A stretch of 64,000 nucleotides of DNA from Welwitschia mirabilis (Eukaryota > Gnetophyta > Gnetopsida > Welwitschiales). Positions 21,361-32,647 of this stretch are shown piece after piece (position 1 is the stretch's first letter; every line of letters begins with the position of its first letter). Made by a program: the position numbers and the translations under genes. The notes under the pieces are model-generated. The model was not told where the DNA came from, did not search any database, and worked only from the letters and a program-made list of their open reading frames with translations. The stretch is taken from NCBI GenBank assembly GCA_051453625.1, contig JBOZIK010000001.1:23977364-24041363 (forward strand). The letters are read 5' to 3'.

Positions 21361-22930
21361 GAGTTTAAGGAATTTTCACTATTTAAGTAAGCAAATTGAT
21401 TTTAATATGTTTACTTATGTAGTGTGTATATACAATTTTTCTTCTTCTTAGTTTAGCTTGCACTTTTTATTTTCTTATCTTAGTTTGAATTTTTAGTTTT
21501 TCTGGCTTTACTTTTATTTTGATTTTTTGTGAATTTTTTATTCCCAAGTTATTGTTAGTTTTGTGTATAAACTATAATATTATTACTCAAGGCCTACTCT
21601 TTGTATCTAATTTGATCTTGGAGATTACCATCTAAAAATTACATTGATTTCATGCTTTTGATATTAATAAATTCTTAGAAATATTGATCTAATCCTTGTT
21701 CTTTGAGAGATTGTAGTGATTATATTTCTTACCATTCAAATTAATTCTTCTTATTCCATCCTTCTCATCTATTTCTATGGATAATGATAAAAGAACATTA
21801 TGAGAAATATTTGTAGAAAGAGAGTGATTAGTAAAAAATGATGTTGAAACTACGAATTGACCCCCTTTATCTTTTTAACCTTTCTATTTTCCCCTCCTTT
21901 TTTAGGTTCTTAAATAAGCATTCTACAATTGTTTTGGAAAACCCCGACAATCTTCCATGAATAACTATGAAGAAGATTTAGATTCCCTATACCAATCTTT
22001 TCATCAATGTATAAACCAAAGTGAAAAGCTCAATAAGAATATGGAGAGATTAGTGGAAGTTACTACATAAATATATGAGAAAAAGTAAGATTCTCAAACC
22101 TATCCTACTCTTTTTACTACATCCCACCTTGAGAAGGAAGAGAAGAATTTAGAAACAAGTAGCAACAATTCTTGATTTAAAATAGGAATCAAGATTTTGA
22201 ATCAATTTCGAATATCCCACTTATAAAAGATATCTAATATGATGACAATGATATTTTAACTCATACGTCAAGCAACAAGGATGAGAATGACTATTTATTA
22301 GATGATGATATTGAGATACTATATTGTATTCACAATATCCACCTATTATTGGAAAATTCATATGAAATAGAGGAATCAATTCATGTGAAGATAATGATCA
22401 CATTTCTCTTTATGAGCTTTTTGAAGAATCTCATAACTTGGATACTAAGGATATGCAAAAATCTAATTATGCAAATGATAAAGAAAAGGATAAGAAGAAA
22501 GAAGTTTTAGGGATCTAATAAAACCTAATAAAGGATAGACTTCTTACATATCATTAAGTAATTAGCTTAAAGAGTCTAATAATCTTATTTAAAATTTTCC
22601 TTCATTTCTTCCACTTATGACTTTACATGAAAATGAAAATACTATTTTTCTTCTAAATCCAATTTCACGTTATCTCCTACTTCTGAAAAAAATGATTTGG
22701 GATTTCTTGGAGTTTTAAGTTGGGGAAAGCCTTACCTTCTTGATGAAAATCCATATCTTAAGTTGGATGTTAAGAAGCTTCTTAATCTTACTAGACATGT
22801 TCTAATCAATCATTATAAGAATCCTTCAAAAATTTCTTGGATCCATTATTTGAGTAGTGTCCTTGATGAATTATGGAATGATAACCATGCCTTATATCAA
22901 TTCAATAAGAGATTTTTCTTTTAATTGAAT
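21361..22930 (+). pseudogene. Decayed coding region at the start of the pol-less element
   Basis: From ATG 21958 a frame reads MNNYEEDLDSLYQSFHQC, then SEKLNKNMERLVEV, a Lys/Glu-rich stretch that looks coiled-coil. An interrupted frame continues to 22500, and 22697-22924 is open (GKPYLLDENPYLKLDVKKLL, then LTRHVLINHY). By position this would be gag, but I recognise no capsid signature or zinc knuckle. Treated as an unknown element-encoded protein. Confidence 0.4.
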
Positions 22931-23590
22931 TTATGAATTCTTCATCTCTTATTTAGCTTGTGAACATTGTGTTATTAAGCCATTATCCATTTATTTGTTT
23001 TCCACTAATTGATTTTAATCAAAAATAATCATATACATCTCATGTTTTATTAATTGATTTCTATTTGATTTAGTCCTTTTTTTTTTGAAAAGGTATGATG
23101 CAATAACTATGTTTAAAAATATATCTTTCTAGTAATAGGAATAAATGCAAAGCAAAGAAACTACATTCTACGTATAACAATTGATTTAGCAGAGCCTTTT
23201 CCTTTGAAGAAATATCCACCAATTACCCTTATGTAAATGTAATTTTTCAGATACTTTCTCTTTTCTAACATTTACTAACTTGATTTTACTTCAGTTGTTC
23301 ATCATGTAGTATGTTTAAGAAGTTCAATCTTTTGTAAATTATGGATTGTTAGTTGGATTTCAGACAACTGAAATGTATTCAAATGCCTATGAACTCTTAT
23401 TCTAAGAGAAAAAAATGAACTTAATTAAGTTGTTCATGTTGTATGCTTTATTTCTTCATCAACTTCATTTTGTAAGGCTACAAGTTATTAGTATATCCAT
23501 GAAAAAGAAATAGAAAAAGAAAAATAGAAATAATTTTCAAAAGAAAAATTAAATAGGAATTTATATTATGAAATAACTTTTAATAATCAC

Positions 23591-23690
23591 NNNNNNNNNN
23601 NNNNNNNNNNNNNNNNNNNNNNNNNNNNNNNNNNNNNNNNNNNNNNNNNNNNNNNNNNNNNNNNNNNNNNNNNNNNNNNNNNNNNNNNNN
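23591..23690. other. Assembly gap, 100 N, with duplicated flanks
   Basis: The ~50 bases before the gap (ending AACTTTTAATAATCAC) are repeated exactly at its other side (23691-23740). The simplest reading is two contigs that overlap but were not merged. Confidence 0.95.
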
Positions 23691-23926
23691 AAGAAAAATT
23701 AAATAGGAATTTATATTATGAAATAACTTTTAATAATCACTCCTAATCTATCTCAGTGATTATCGCACCGAGGGTAAAATTGCTTAATGGTCCATGTCCT
23801 ATTTGATAGGTCCTACTACTTATGATAAAAACAAGATTACTGGTTTAGAAATGAGCACACCATAATGGAAGAAATCTAGGATAAAAGGAGGAACACATTG
23901 AAGTGTACCATGGTTATCACATTGTG

Positions 23927-24026
23927 NNNNNNNNNNNNNNNNNNNNNNNNNNNNNNNNNNNNNNNNNNNNNNNNNNNNNNNNNNNNNNNNNNNNNNNNNN
24001 NNNNNNNNNNNNNNNNNNNNNNNNNN
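23927..24026. other. Assembly gap, 100 N, with duplicated flanks
   Basis: About 133 bases before the gap (from ATGTCCTATTTGATAGG, 23794) recur after it (24027-24159) with two differences (ATGAGCACACC against AGGAGCACTCC). Probably an unmerged overlap, possibly of two alleles. Confidence 0.95.
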
Positions 24027-24794
24027 ATGTCCTATTTGATAGGTCCTACTACTTATGATAAAAACAAGATTACTGGTTTAGAAAGGAGCACTCCATAATG
24101 GAAGAAATCTAGGATAAAAGGAGGAACACATTGAAGTGTACCATGGTTATCACATTGTGAAGTGTTATTAATTTGAAACTTCTTTTTAAGTTGGTGGTTC
24201 AAACTATAGCTATGATATGTTAATTTCAATTAGTACATTGTCATTTTCATTCATGCTATTCAAATATAACTATGATTTTTTACTAATCTAGGAATCATGC
24301 ATCTTTAATTAGTAATGAGAAATTATTGGTAAGTGATCAACTTCAAGTAGAGTATGTTCAAATGTAATGTGTTTGTTTTGATTCATTAAGCTAGATAATT
24401 TCAAATTTATTAACTATACTTTTTCTATTTATCATAAGACCAAAACCTTAGAGAAATAAATTTGATATTTTAAAAAAAGAAAAAATATTTTCATTTCTCT
24501 TTCTTTCAAATAAAGTAGTTCCACATTTGTTTTCGTGATGCTTCAACTTACTATCTTTTCTTGCTTCTTTCATGTTTGTGTCTTTCCTTCTTAGCTTTCG
24601 CTTTTTACATCCCTTGAAACTTTTAGCTTATTTCTTCTGATCATCATAAGTAAAATTACTTAAAATTTGGAATGAATTTATCTACTTCATGGGGGTGGCA
24701 TCTTTGGAATCCTCAAAAGATATGTTCTTCATAGAACTTAAACTATAAACTCTAAATTTAATTTTAAGTTCCAAACTGTCAAAGGTAACATCTG

Positions 24795-24825
24795 CATTAT
24801 TGTCTGGATGACTATGCAAATGATA
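24795..24825. repeat. Two-stage hairpin motif, copy 7 (decayed)
   Basis: Inner part TATTGTCTGGATGACTAT followed by GCAAATGATA, the last nine bases of which are shared with copy 5 at 8881. The 5' outer arm is lost. Confidence 0.5.
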
Positions 24826-24898
24826 CTATTCATCCTTGCCTCTTGAAATTTATTTATTTCATACTTTTCCATTTTCCATTTTCAAAAAAACTATTATT

Positions 24899-24945
24899 GA
24901 TTGTCGTCCATACTATCATCCCCAAGATAATACCAAGAATGATAG
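24899..24945. repeat. Two-stage hairpin motif, copy 8 (partly decayed)
   Basis: GATTGTCGTC, CATA, CTATCAT, loop CCCC, AAGATAAT, ACCA, AGAATGATAG: same order and spacing as copies 1-6, with a few lost pairs. Confidence 0.65.
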
Positions 24946-25369
24946 TTTTTTCCCCTTCTTGGACATCCTCCTCCTTAATCTTTTGTAACTCAACTTCCAC
25001 CATATGAAATTGACCAAGTCATAAACAATTTTACATGAAAATCTTAAAAACGATGTTGTCCATATGTAAACTTTATAACAAAAAGAAAAAAAATCTTCAA
25101 AAGAATTTCATCCTTAGTATCATTCAAATGACAAGAAAGACAACATTCATCTTTCTCTGATATTCATTCCAAGGCTAGCATCCCGATGACATGGTGAAAA
25201 ATAGCTAAATTAGCATATCTTTCAACCCTTATTTCATCAAATTTTCTTCATTTTTTCACCATTTTCCTCTATTCTTGAGCCAGGAGAATTGTGCCTTTGC
25301 ATCCTCTAGCATTTAAAAACTTCATTTTATTAGATCTATCCTTTAAATGTTAGATTCAAGTAATTTTTC

Positions 25370-26580
25370 TACAAATGAGGTTGCATACTAAAGCTCAATC
25401 TAGATAGGTAGAGGTAGAGGTAGATGCCTCTTCTTAGACTACCTTAGGATCTATCATATTCTTAATAGTCAATAGATTTGAGCCAGTTCATCCTCCTTCT
25501 TGTTTTACCATATCATAGTTTATTTAAATAAGATCTATTAAGGTATAGAGGAACTTTGAGGATTTCATGAGGTGATTGGATCCCAAGATAGATGACAAAC
25601 TAAAAAAGCTATAGTTGAGATGGAACCTAGATGCATGAGGAACTTACTCCATGCATATTAAGGTATGACTAAATGTGGATGATTATATGGTAGACATGAT
25701 TATAGCTATGATAAATGGCCATTAGGTGTTAATTCTTCTATGACATATTTCTATGATGATAGGACTAGATGAATTAAATAGCATGCATATACATTCAGTA
25801 GGTGGTAAAAAAGATAGATGTGCTTATAGCATGATGTTGCATATTCCACCAAATGTGGCAGGAAATAGGAGACGAGTACTTATCACACATCTCTTTCTAG
25901 CTTACAAAGTTCTACATAGAGGATTGATTCATAACATTAATTCCTCCTTCAATAACAGTTACTATATGATGGCACATCTACAAATACTAGTAGTATTTCA
26001 TCAGTGGGAGAGATGGACTTGACTTCCTTCATATGAAGGAGGTTAAGAGCTATGTTGAAGGCATACCACATTTAGACAATTGATTTTCCATGTTTACTCA
26101 CAGCCATATTTAGATGTTTTTGTATTCCAGAGCTAGTAAGTGAATAGCAAATGTTTCATTTATAGATCTTTATCCACTACATGCAAAACATGGGCATATA
26201 AATTTCCAAGGATCCTGACAGAAAGTAGTAATAGGCTCCTAAGAGAGAAGCAGTTGTAATTGGTTATATATAGGATTTAATGACATGTGCAGTTTAGAAT
26301 ATACACAAGATAATGGATTATGTCTTTACTGAGATCAAGTAAAGGATGACTTCCATGAAGCATTAAATGGCTAATATAAGAGAGCAGATATTAGCTCTAG
26401 GGAGTTGTATCAGATAGATAGAACAAGGCATCACTGTAGATATTCTAAAGGTAGTAAAAGTTTAGGGTGAGGAGGTTACACATTTAATATAGATAGTTAT
26501 GAGTACCCATTTTTCACTAGAGGAAGAATGCCCTCCATTTCCACCTACTTCAAGTACCAAAGTAAAGTTTATCATAGCCC
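25370..26580 (+). pseudogene. Long decayed ORF of unknown family in the pol-less element
   Basis: Joining frames across stops gives about 400 codons of protein-like text on the plus strand. It includes GWLYGRHDYSYDKWPLGVN-like residues near 25670-25730, an open part at 25753-26022, then AMLKAYHI (about 26052), MANIREQILALGSCIR (about 26360-26410) and a Pro-rich end ECPPFPPTSSTKVKF (about 26530-26575). I do not recognise the family. It could be a degraded relative of the third ORF of the copia elements here, but I see no clear shared block. Confidence 0.4.
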
Positions 26581-26896
26581 ATCAAGAAGAATGATATTAT
26601 GTATTTTAGATATTTATTCACTAGGAAAGAATTAATTTTCAAGTAAACAATATAAATAAGTCACATAAATTAGTTTTTGAGATTGTTATCCCCTATTTTG
26701 TTTGAGCAACATATTGGATGACACATCATTTTTCTTAGTTTTCATAAGGAAATGTTATATTAAGTTCAGAATGACCAAAAACCTATATGGCAAGACTTAT
26801 AAATTTTATTTATGCATTTAAATAATTAATTATCCTTATTAATTTGATTCATAACCTATATTATTCGCTTTCTCTATCAAGGAATGACAAATAATT

Positions 26897-26906
26897 AGTG
26901 GGGGCC
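26897..26906 (+). promoter_or_regulatory. Polypurine tract before the 3' LTR
   Basis: AGTGGGGGCC lies a few bases before the 3' LTR start (TATGAGTCTAATTATTGATA). This is the expected position of the plus-strand DNA priming site. Confidence 0.65.
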
Positions 26907-26911
26907 TATGT

Positions 26912-28691
26912 TATGAGTCTAATTATTGATATTTAACATCATGTTTATAGTATGTTTTGGAATATTTAATAGGTTTTCAAGCCAAACAAGAAGAATCTAA
27001 ATCTCAATCAAGATGATCATATAGNNNNNNNNNNNNNNNNNNNNNNNNNNNNNNNNNNNNNNNNNNNNNNNNNNNNNNNNNNNNNNNNNNNNNNNNNNNN
27101 NNNNNNNNNNNNNNNNNNNNNNNNAAGAAGAATCTAAATCTCAATCAAGATGATCATATAGAACACAAAATTTTTAGCATATTTCAAACTTTCTAACTTT
27201 TCCAAAGTAACAGGAATCTAGTGCAGAATGATGGATGATGATCAAAAGGCCAGAAGATGAATAAAAGTATGTCATTCTCCTTGTTGTTCAGATGACACTT
27301 TAAGGAATGATTAACAGTATTAACAAACAAATAAGATAGATCTCTATAGATAATCATCCATCATGTCATCCAGATGACAATCCAGAGGATAACAACCATT
27401 GGAGCACTTAAATCACATTTTAAAGATGTACCAAAAAGATGACAAAGTCTACCATCATATTCAACTCCTTTGGGAGATACATAGATGTATCAATCAATTC
27501 TAAAGACATGATCAAGTTAAGGAGATCTTAATTAATGTACTCATAAAACTATGAAGAAAGATTAATTCTAGCAGGAGAAAGCTTTATATGCTAAGAAGCA
27601 AGTTAATTAGGACATAAGTAAATAGAGAATATTGAAGATTACATGTTGTTCACCTCATCGTTTGGATGAAAGACAAGAGAAATAGTAGGATCATAAGGAA
27701 AATAACTTATAAATTAACATATGACACTTTTTCACTTGGTCATTTGGATGACACACAGGCTGATACAAAAGTATGAAGATCAACCATCATCAAGAATCTA
27801 CATAGAAAATAAGAAGATGTTAGAATAAAAGATCAATCATTATTCACCATATCATCTGAATGATTTCTAAGATGACACCTCATCTATGCAACTTAATCAT
27901 CACCAATAAGACATGTTAAAAGAAGAAAATAACTTTCATCCACCCTCTCATCCAGATGGCACCCAAGTGAATGACACTTATAAAGAATACAAAATGAACT
28001 TCATTAGTTATGTAATCATTGACATGATGGCCTTTGATCCATTATAAGTCTTCTGTAACCTTAATCACCATTCCACATCCATAAATACAATCCTTAGATT
28101 CCTTATTTTTCATCTTAGATGCATTGATTATTCTAGTGATGATTTGGAGATTCATTAAGTAAGGGATTCATTCTAGTTATAGAGAATTACATCTCTTGGT
28201 ATGGATTTGTATCTTAGTCAATGAAAAGCTTTTGCTTTATACATAGATGTGGGAACACTGTGATTAATAACATCATTTTATTTATTTGAAATATTCTCTC
28301 TTATGATCTTCATATGTTATGTTATAAGTAAGTTAACTATATAAGATTAATTCTGATTTTTTATATATTGTATGGGGACCCAATTGAGGTGACAAAAAAT
28401 TGGTAAACTTGGTTAGGATTTTCATTTAGGTTACATCCATATTTGCATTTTGCATTCATCTATTACATCATCATATTTTCATCAATTTATCATTTTCATG
28501 ATTAGAACAAAAATCATTTGTGGCAATATTTTGACTTTCTCTTTAGAATTCATTTCTAAAGTGTGACATTTGGATTAACACCCATATACTAGTGGGTTTT
28601 GTGTGAATTTTATTAATATTTGCAAGTATTAAAGATTAAAGATTCATTGAAAGAAGGTACTAAATTAATCACAAAATTTGCACTCCAATCA
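26912..28691 (+). repeat. 3' LTR of the pol-less element
   Basis: Pairs with 19684-21338. After removing the 100-N gap and the 37-base duplicated flank the length is about 1643, against 1655 for the 5' LTR. Hairpin slots near 27270, 27352, 27645, 27729, 27838 and 27937 correspond to those of the 5' LTR. The LTRs differ at many sites, so the insertion is old. Confidence 0.8.
27025..27124. other. Assembly gap, 100 N, with duplicated flanks
   Basis: The 37 bases ending AAGATGATCATATAG before the gap recur exactly after it (27125-27161). Confidence 0.95.
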
Positions 28692-30300
28692 AAAGGAACC
28701 AAACTAATATTATTTTTGCATGATGTCTAAGATGTTTCTCCTAAGAATATTCTAGTATCTCTTCATGAATTTAAAATTCAAACCTTTTAAATCTTCTTCC
28801 TTATTATTTGGTATCATCTTGATGATGTCTAAAATTTCTTCCTTTGTGAGGGTTCTCCTTAGGTTTTGATTATCTTCTTCTGAGATCCATTCTAGGATTA
28901 GGCCCTGTAGCTTTTAAGGATTTATTAATTTGTATTAGATATAGAAAACTACCTTTTCTAAATCTTCTACTTCATTATTTGAGAATCTAACTAGATTTTT
29001 GTTAGCCTACAGTTGAGTGGATTTTAAGTGAGATTACCTAGATTTATAATCTCCTTCTTTTAGCCACTTATTCTTAACTCTTTGCCTCAACTAGATTATC
29101 TCTTTTTGAAATACCTATTTATCTTACTTTCCTTCTCTATGAGTTCTAGTATGATTTCCTCTTGTTTTATAAGTTATTCTATTGGGTGATATGTTTTGAT
29201 AATACAATCTAATTTTTTTGAGTGTCAGGTAACCACAAGGATTTCCTACTTCATTAGCACACTTGTCAAAAAATTTTTGATTTAATCATTGAGTATTTGG
29301 TTTCTTTCATCTCTCTTTAAGCCTTCTAGATTCTCTTGACGTTCTTCTTAATCTCTTATCTTTGGATCTATATATTTTAAACCTAAAATGGAAGTGTTTT
29401 AGGTAATTAGTATCCCATTCATACATGATAGGTCAGTTGTTAAACATAAGTCATGGAAGAGCCCACCCTACTGAGGCCTTCCTCTTTCAAATTTCTTCAG
29501 TTACGATGAACCTGTTTAGTGTAATCCTCTTCATTTACTAGTTAGCTTTATCTTTTTCCAAGTAAAACATGAGAGGGAGGTGATAAATTCTAGCCTGTCT
29601 TCTATGCTTTTAATCTTATTAAAAATGTTTGATCACCATGCATCAATCATGTTACTCATTCTGTCCATTGGCTATAGTTCATGTTCAAGTTTACTCCCAT
29701 GACTAAGACTTTCTCTTTTACCAAATTTTTTATTGGTTTCACCTCTAAACAAAATTTTATATTGTTTCTTAGTTTCACCATAAGATTAAGTATTTTTTAG
29801 GATTTATCCTAGATTCCTAGCATCTGATCTTTATTGATTATCAACTTGAAGAAGAACTTGATCCTCTAAAGGATGGGTGGATCTCTCTGCTTAGCTAAGG
29901 ATGTGATCTAGTCACTTTTCCATTCATAATTACTAGACCACTTACAATCATAGCACTTGATTCCTTTAAGAATAATATTGACTTTCTCACAGCTCAATGT
30001 CTTGATTAACTAATCTTCTTTTTTTTGATAGGGTTATTGAATCATACATAATTCCATGACATTATTCACATGAAATTAATTTACTTTTCATATCCCTCAT
30101 GGGAAGCTTTCCATTACATTTCCTCCTTCTCTATGTTATCCAATATTTATTCCCCCTAGGAATCCTTTTGAAGGTCATGAATATCTTATTGCAATTTAAT
30201 TTGGATAATATCATCTAAACTGCCATGTATTGCATCGAGAATGTCATGCTCTAGCTTCTTTTTAAGTCTCTTATGTATGGATGGCTTTTTGGGTCCTCTC
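28692..30300 (-). pseudogene. L1-like LINE, part 1: endonuclease end and N-terminal RT
   Basis: On the minus strand from high to low: NRFIVTEEI and PIMYEW near 29520-29430, with HFHFRFKIYR near 29400 (the end of the endonuclease domain); LRQRVKNKWLKEGDYKS near 29090-29040 (LKEGD is the conserved block before RT); EEDNQNLRRTLTKEEILDII near 28890-28830; and LKGLNFKFMKRY near 28780. The last readable residues at the LTR edge are FGSF. The next expected block, FPKKW..TTLVLI, is at 19683 on the other side of the inserted element. Stops are frequent. The 5' limit near 30300 is uncertain. Confidence 0.7.
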
Positions 30301-32080
30301 TGACTAGAGTTTTGTGTTGATCCCCTCCACAAGTATTTGTATCCATATTTACTTGGTGTTGAGGATCTCCTTATCGGTTCCTCTTATATGGTCCACATTT
30401 TTTCTACTAATAAGATGCTATAGTTGTTGTGTTTTTTTGCAAGTTATTCTTTGATATTCTTTTCTTCCTCCTTGAAGTAACTACTTTCAACTCCTAGTTT
30501 TCATCCCTCTTATCCATACTTCTTATTGTAAAGACCACCTTAACCTATATTGGGTGCTATTAGCTTTTTTACCACATTCCTTGATGTGATTACCTCTGGT
30601 CTTACTTGGGAAGCCCCTTTGACTATGAAATTTAAGTTTGCTAGTGCTTTCACCCTTGATTTCCATGTGATATTGCCTTAGTTCTCATTTTCATTTCCTT
30701 ATGATCATTATTTGCTTTTCCATGTGCATAATTTACACACATGAGGAGGGGTTCCTCCTATCTTTAAGGACCCTTTTCTTGCTGAGTATTATGGTGAAGG
30801 TTATCCTAGGGCTTGTTTCATTAGTTCTTATCATAGTTTATGAATATATAGATTGTTTACATACAGATATGATGTACATTGGGAATGTTTTCAAAAATCA
30901 AACTTTGTAAAAATATACTATGTGGTTCCTTCAACTTAATGAAAGAAACGATCTTGGTATCCTCCATCATTTCAACATACATTCTATTATTTATGATAAG
31001 GATATCATTAGCTATAACCTAATCAATCAAGATGAGTTCCAAAAAGAGGGATACCATCCTTCATAAGATTGCTTTCATCTAATATTCCATAGGTTCTCTT
31101 GCCATTTGAACCCATACAATAAGCTAGCATTTCTACCTTACTTTGTTAAATTTTTCATTTTGCCTAAGTAGAAGGCTTGGGTACCACTATTTTACTTGCA
31201 TTATCAAGTGATCCACTATCTAGGCCACCATAGCCTCAATATCATTTCTATCTTGTTCTTTAAAAAAATACAAAAGGAAAGCATTACCTCATATTGATGC
31301 TAAGTTAATTGTTATGCCTACCTAACCCTTTGATGCCCAATCCTACATTTATTTTTATGTTGGACCTCTTCTATTGGAAGTTCCTACTAGGGTTAATTTA
31401 AATTTGTTTTCTTGGCCTTTTACAATTTTCTATGAGACTTCTACTTAATAGCTTTCATCTATTATTCTAGTCGTAATGTCTAGGTCATCTTGAATCAATG
31501 CATACTATTACTAGAATTGTATTTTTTCTCTTAGGCCTTTGCAAAATAGTTTATTAATTAGTCCTTATCATGTTTTGCTTTTGTGCATCATCCTAGCCCT
31601 CTAGTAATAGATTGGACTTCCCTCATCAGAGGATGGGTTCATCATTCTTCCTAGGCATCATTACCATTTTTATCTATCGTTTATTTTTATTAGATCCTTT
31701 GATCTACTTACTTATGCTTTTTTCTTTAGCTAAAGGGAGATCTTTTATTGTTGTATGATTCCAGAGTTCGTTTCACCTAGGTGATATTATTGTCGATTTT
31801 TCCTATCTTTTATTTTTAATCTCTCAGATTCTCCAATCTACTCACTCACACTTCTTCACTTAGCTCAAGAAGAATCTTGTTGTTACTATATAATCCCTAA
31901 GCTAAATTTTGTTGTATTGCAATCACATGCAATCCCATGAATAGTCTTAATATCCTTTCTGTTTCCATAAAATCCTAGTTGTAGAATCTTTCCATCCTCA
32001 TGAGCTTCCTTGAACATATATAATAAATATCACATTATTGAAGGTTAAGATTAATAATTTTATATGATCTCAATAAGAAT
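30301..32080. other. Unassigned stretch
   Basis: Some protein-like text appears on the plus strand near 30940-31290 (HPSxDCFHLIFHRFSCHLNPYN) but I cannot assign it. The remainder of the LINE endonuclease or internal sequence of the minus-strand gypsy element that starts at 32.6 kb are both possible. Confidence 0.4.
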
Positions 32081-32644
32081 GGTATTACCATTATTAGCTA
32101 ATTATTTCTTACTAATATATTTTTTCATTCTATAACTTAGGATAAATAATTAGATTTATGCTTTTTATTTCTTTCAAATGAACATGATTTAGTAGATTCA
32201 TAAGTTGATACTAAGGATTATCCTTTAAGGTTATATGATTACCTAATTAGAAAGTTTAGGAAGGAATGTATAATAAGATTGAATATATAATTATTCTAAA
32301 ATGGTTATAAGTTTTATCATTTTTAAAGTTATATATTTAAGCTCTCAAGGATTCTGATTTATAAGGTAGGAGATTTTTTAAAACATGGTTATGAGCTAAT
32401 CATACTTTTAAGATTATTTAAGTATTATACTTATTATAATTATAAACTTTTTTATTATCATAATCATAATTAACGTCATAATTAGTTGTACTGAGGTTAT
32501 CATAGATTTAATTATCTTCATGATTATTTAGGATTTAACATGAATGTATTTTAGGAATTATTGTTAATATGGATATAATTAACTTAAAAGCTTATAATTA
32601 ATTAATATAAATTCAATTTAAGTTAATCTAGGGCTTTGATACCA
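32081..32644 (-). other. Leader and primer-binding site of minus-strand gypsy element 2
   Basis: The sequence resembles 55050-55780, the leader of the chromovirus described below. Both end in TTAAGTTAAYCTAGRGCTYT, followed by GATACYA and the LTR edge. Read on the minus strand, 32644-32633 is TGGTATCAAAGC, close to the initiator tRNA-Met primer site TGGTATCAGAGC. The element body would lie at lower coordinates but is not recognisable. Confidence 0.65.
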
Positions 32645-32647
32645 TTA

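Larger units (their letters stand above)
22931..25369. other. Non-coding interior of the pol-less element
   Basis: No coding signal recognised. Contains two 100-N gaps with duplicated flanks (23591, 23927) and two decayed two-stage hairpins (24795, 24899). Confidence 0.6.
19684..28691 (+). mobile_element. LTR element without recognisable pol, inserted in a LINE
   Basis: Two direct repeats of about 1.65 kb bound the unit (19684-21338 and 26912-28691, the second including a 100-N gap and a 37-base assembly duplication). A decayed tRNA-Asp-like primer site follows the first repeat and AGTGGGGGCC precedes the second, so it is an LTR retroelement on the plus strand. The ~5.6 kb interior (including two N gaps) shows no protease, integrase, RT or RNase H that I can recognise. 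It therefore looks non-autonomous (LARD-like), although long decay could hide a domain. The flanks read AGGAAAG on the left and AAAGGAACC on the right, which fits a short target-site duplication containing AAAG. Confidence 0.75.

Noticed and set aside
30701-30910. Membrane protein of 69 residues
   Set aside because: Hydrophobic only because of T-rich sequence; it lies in unassigned repeat debris without start context or homology.
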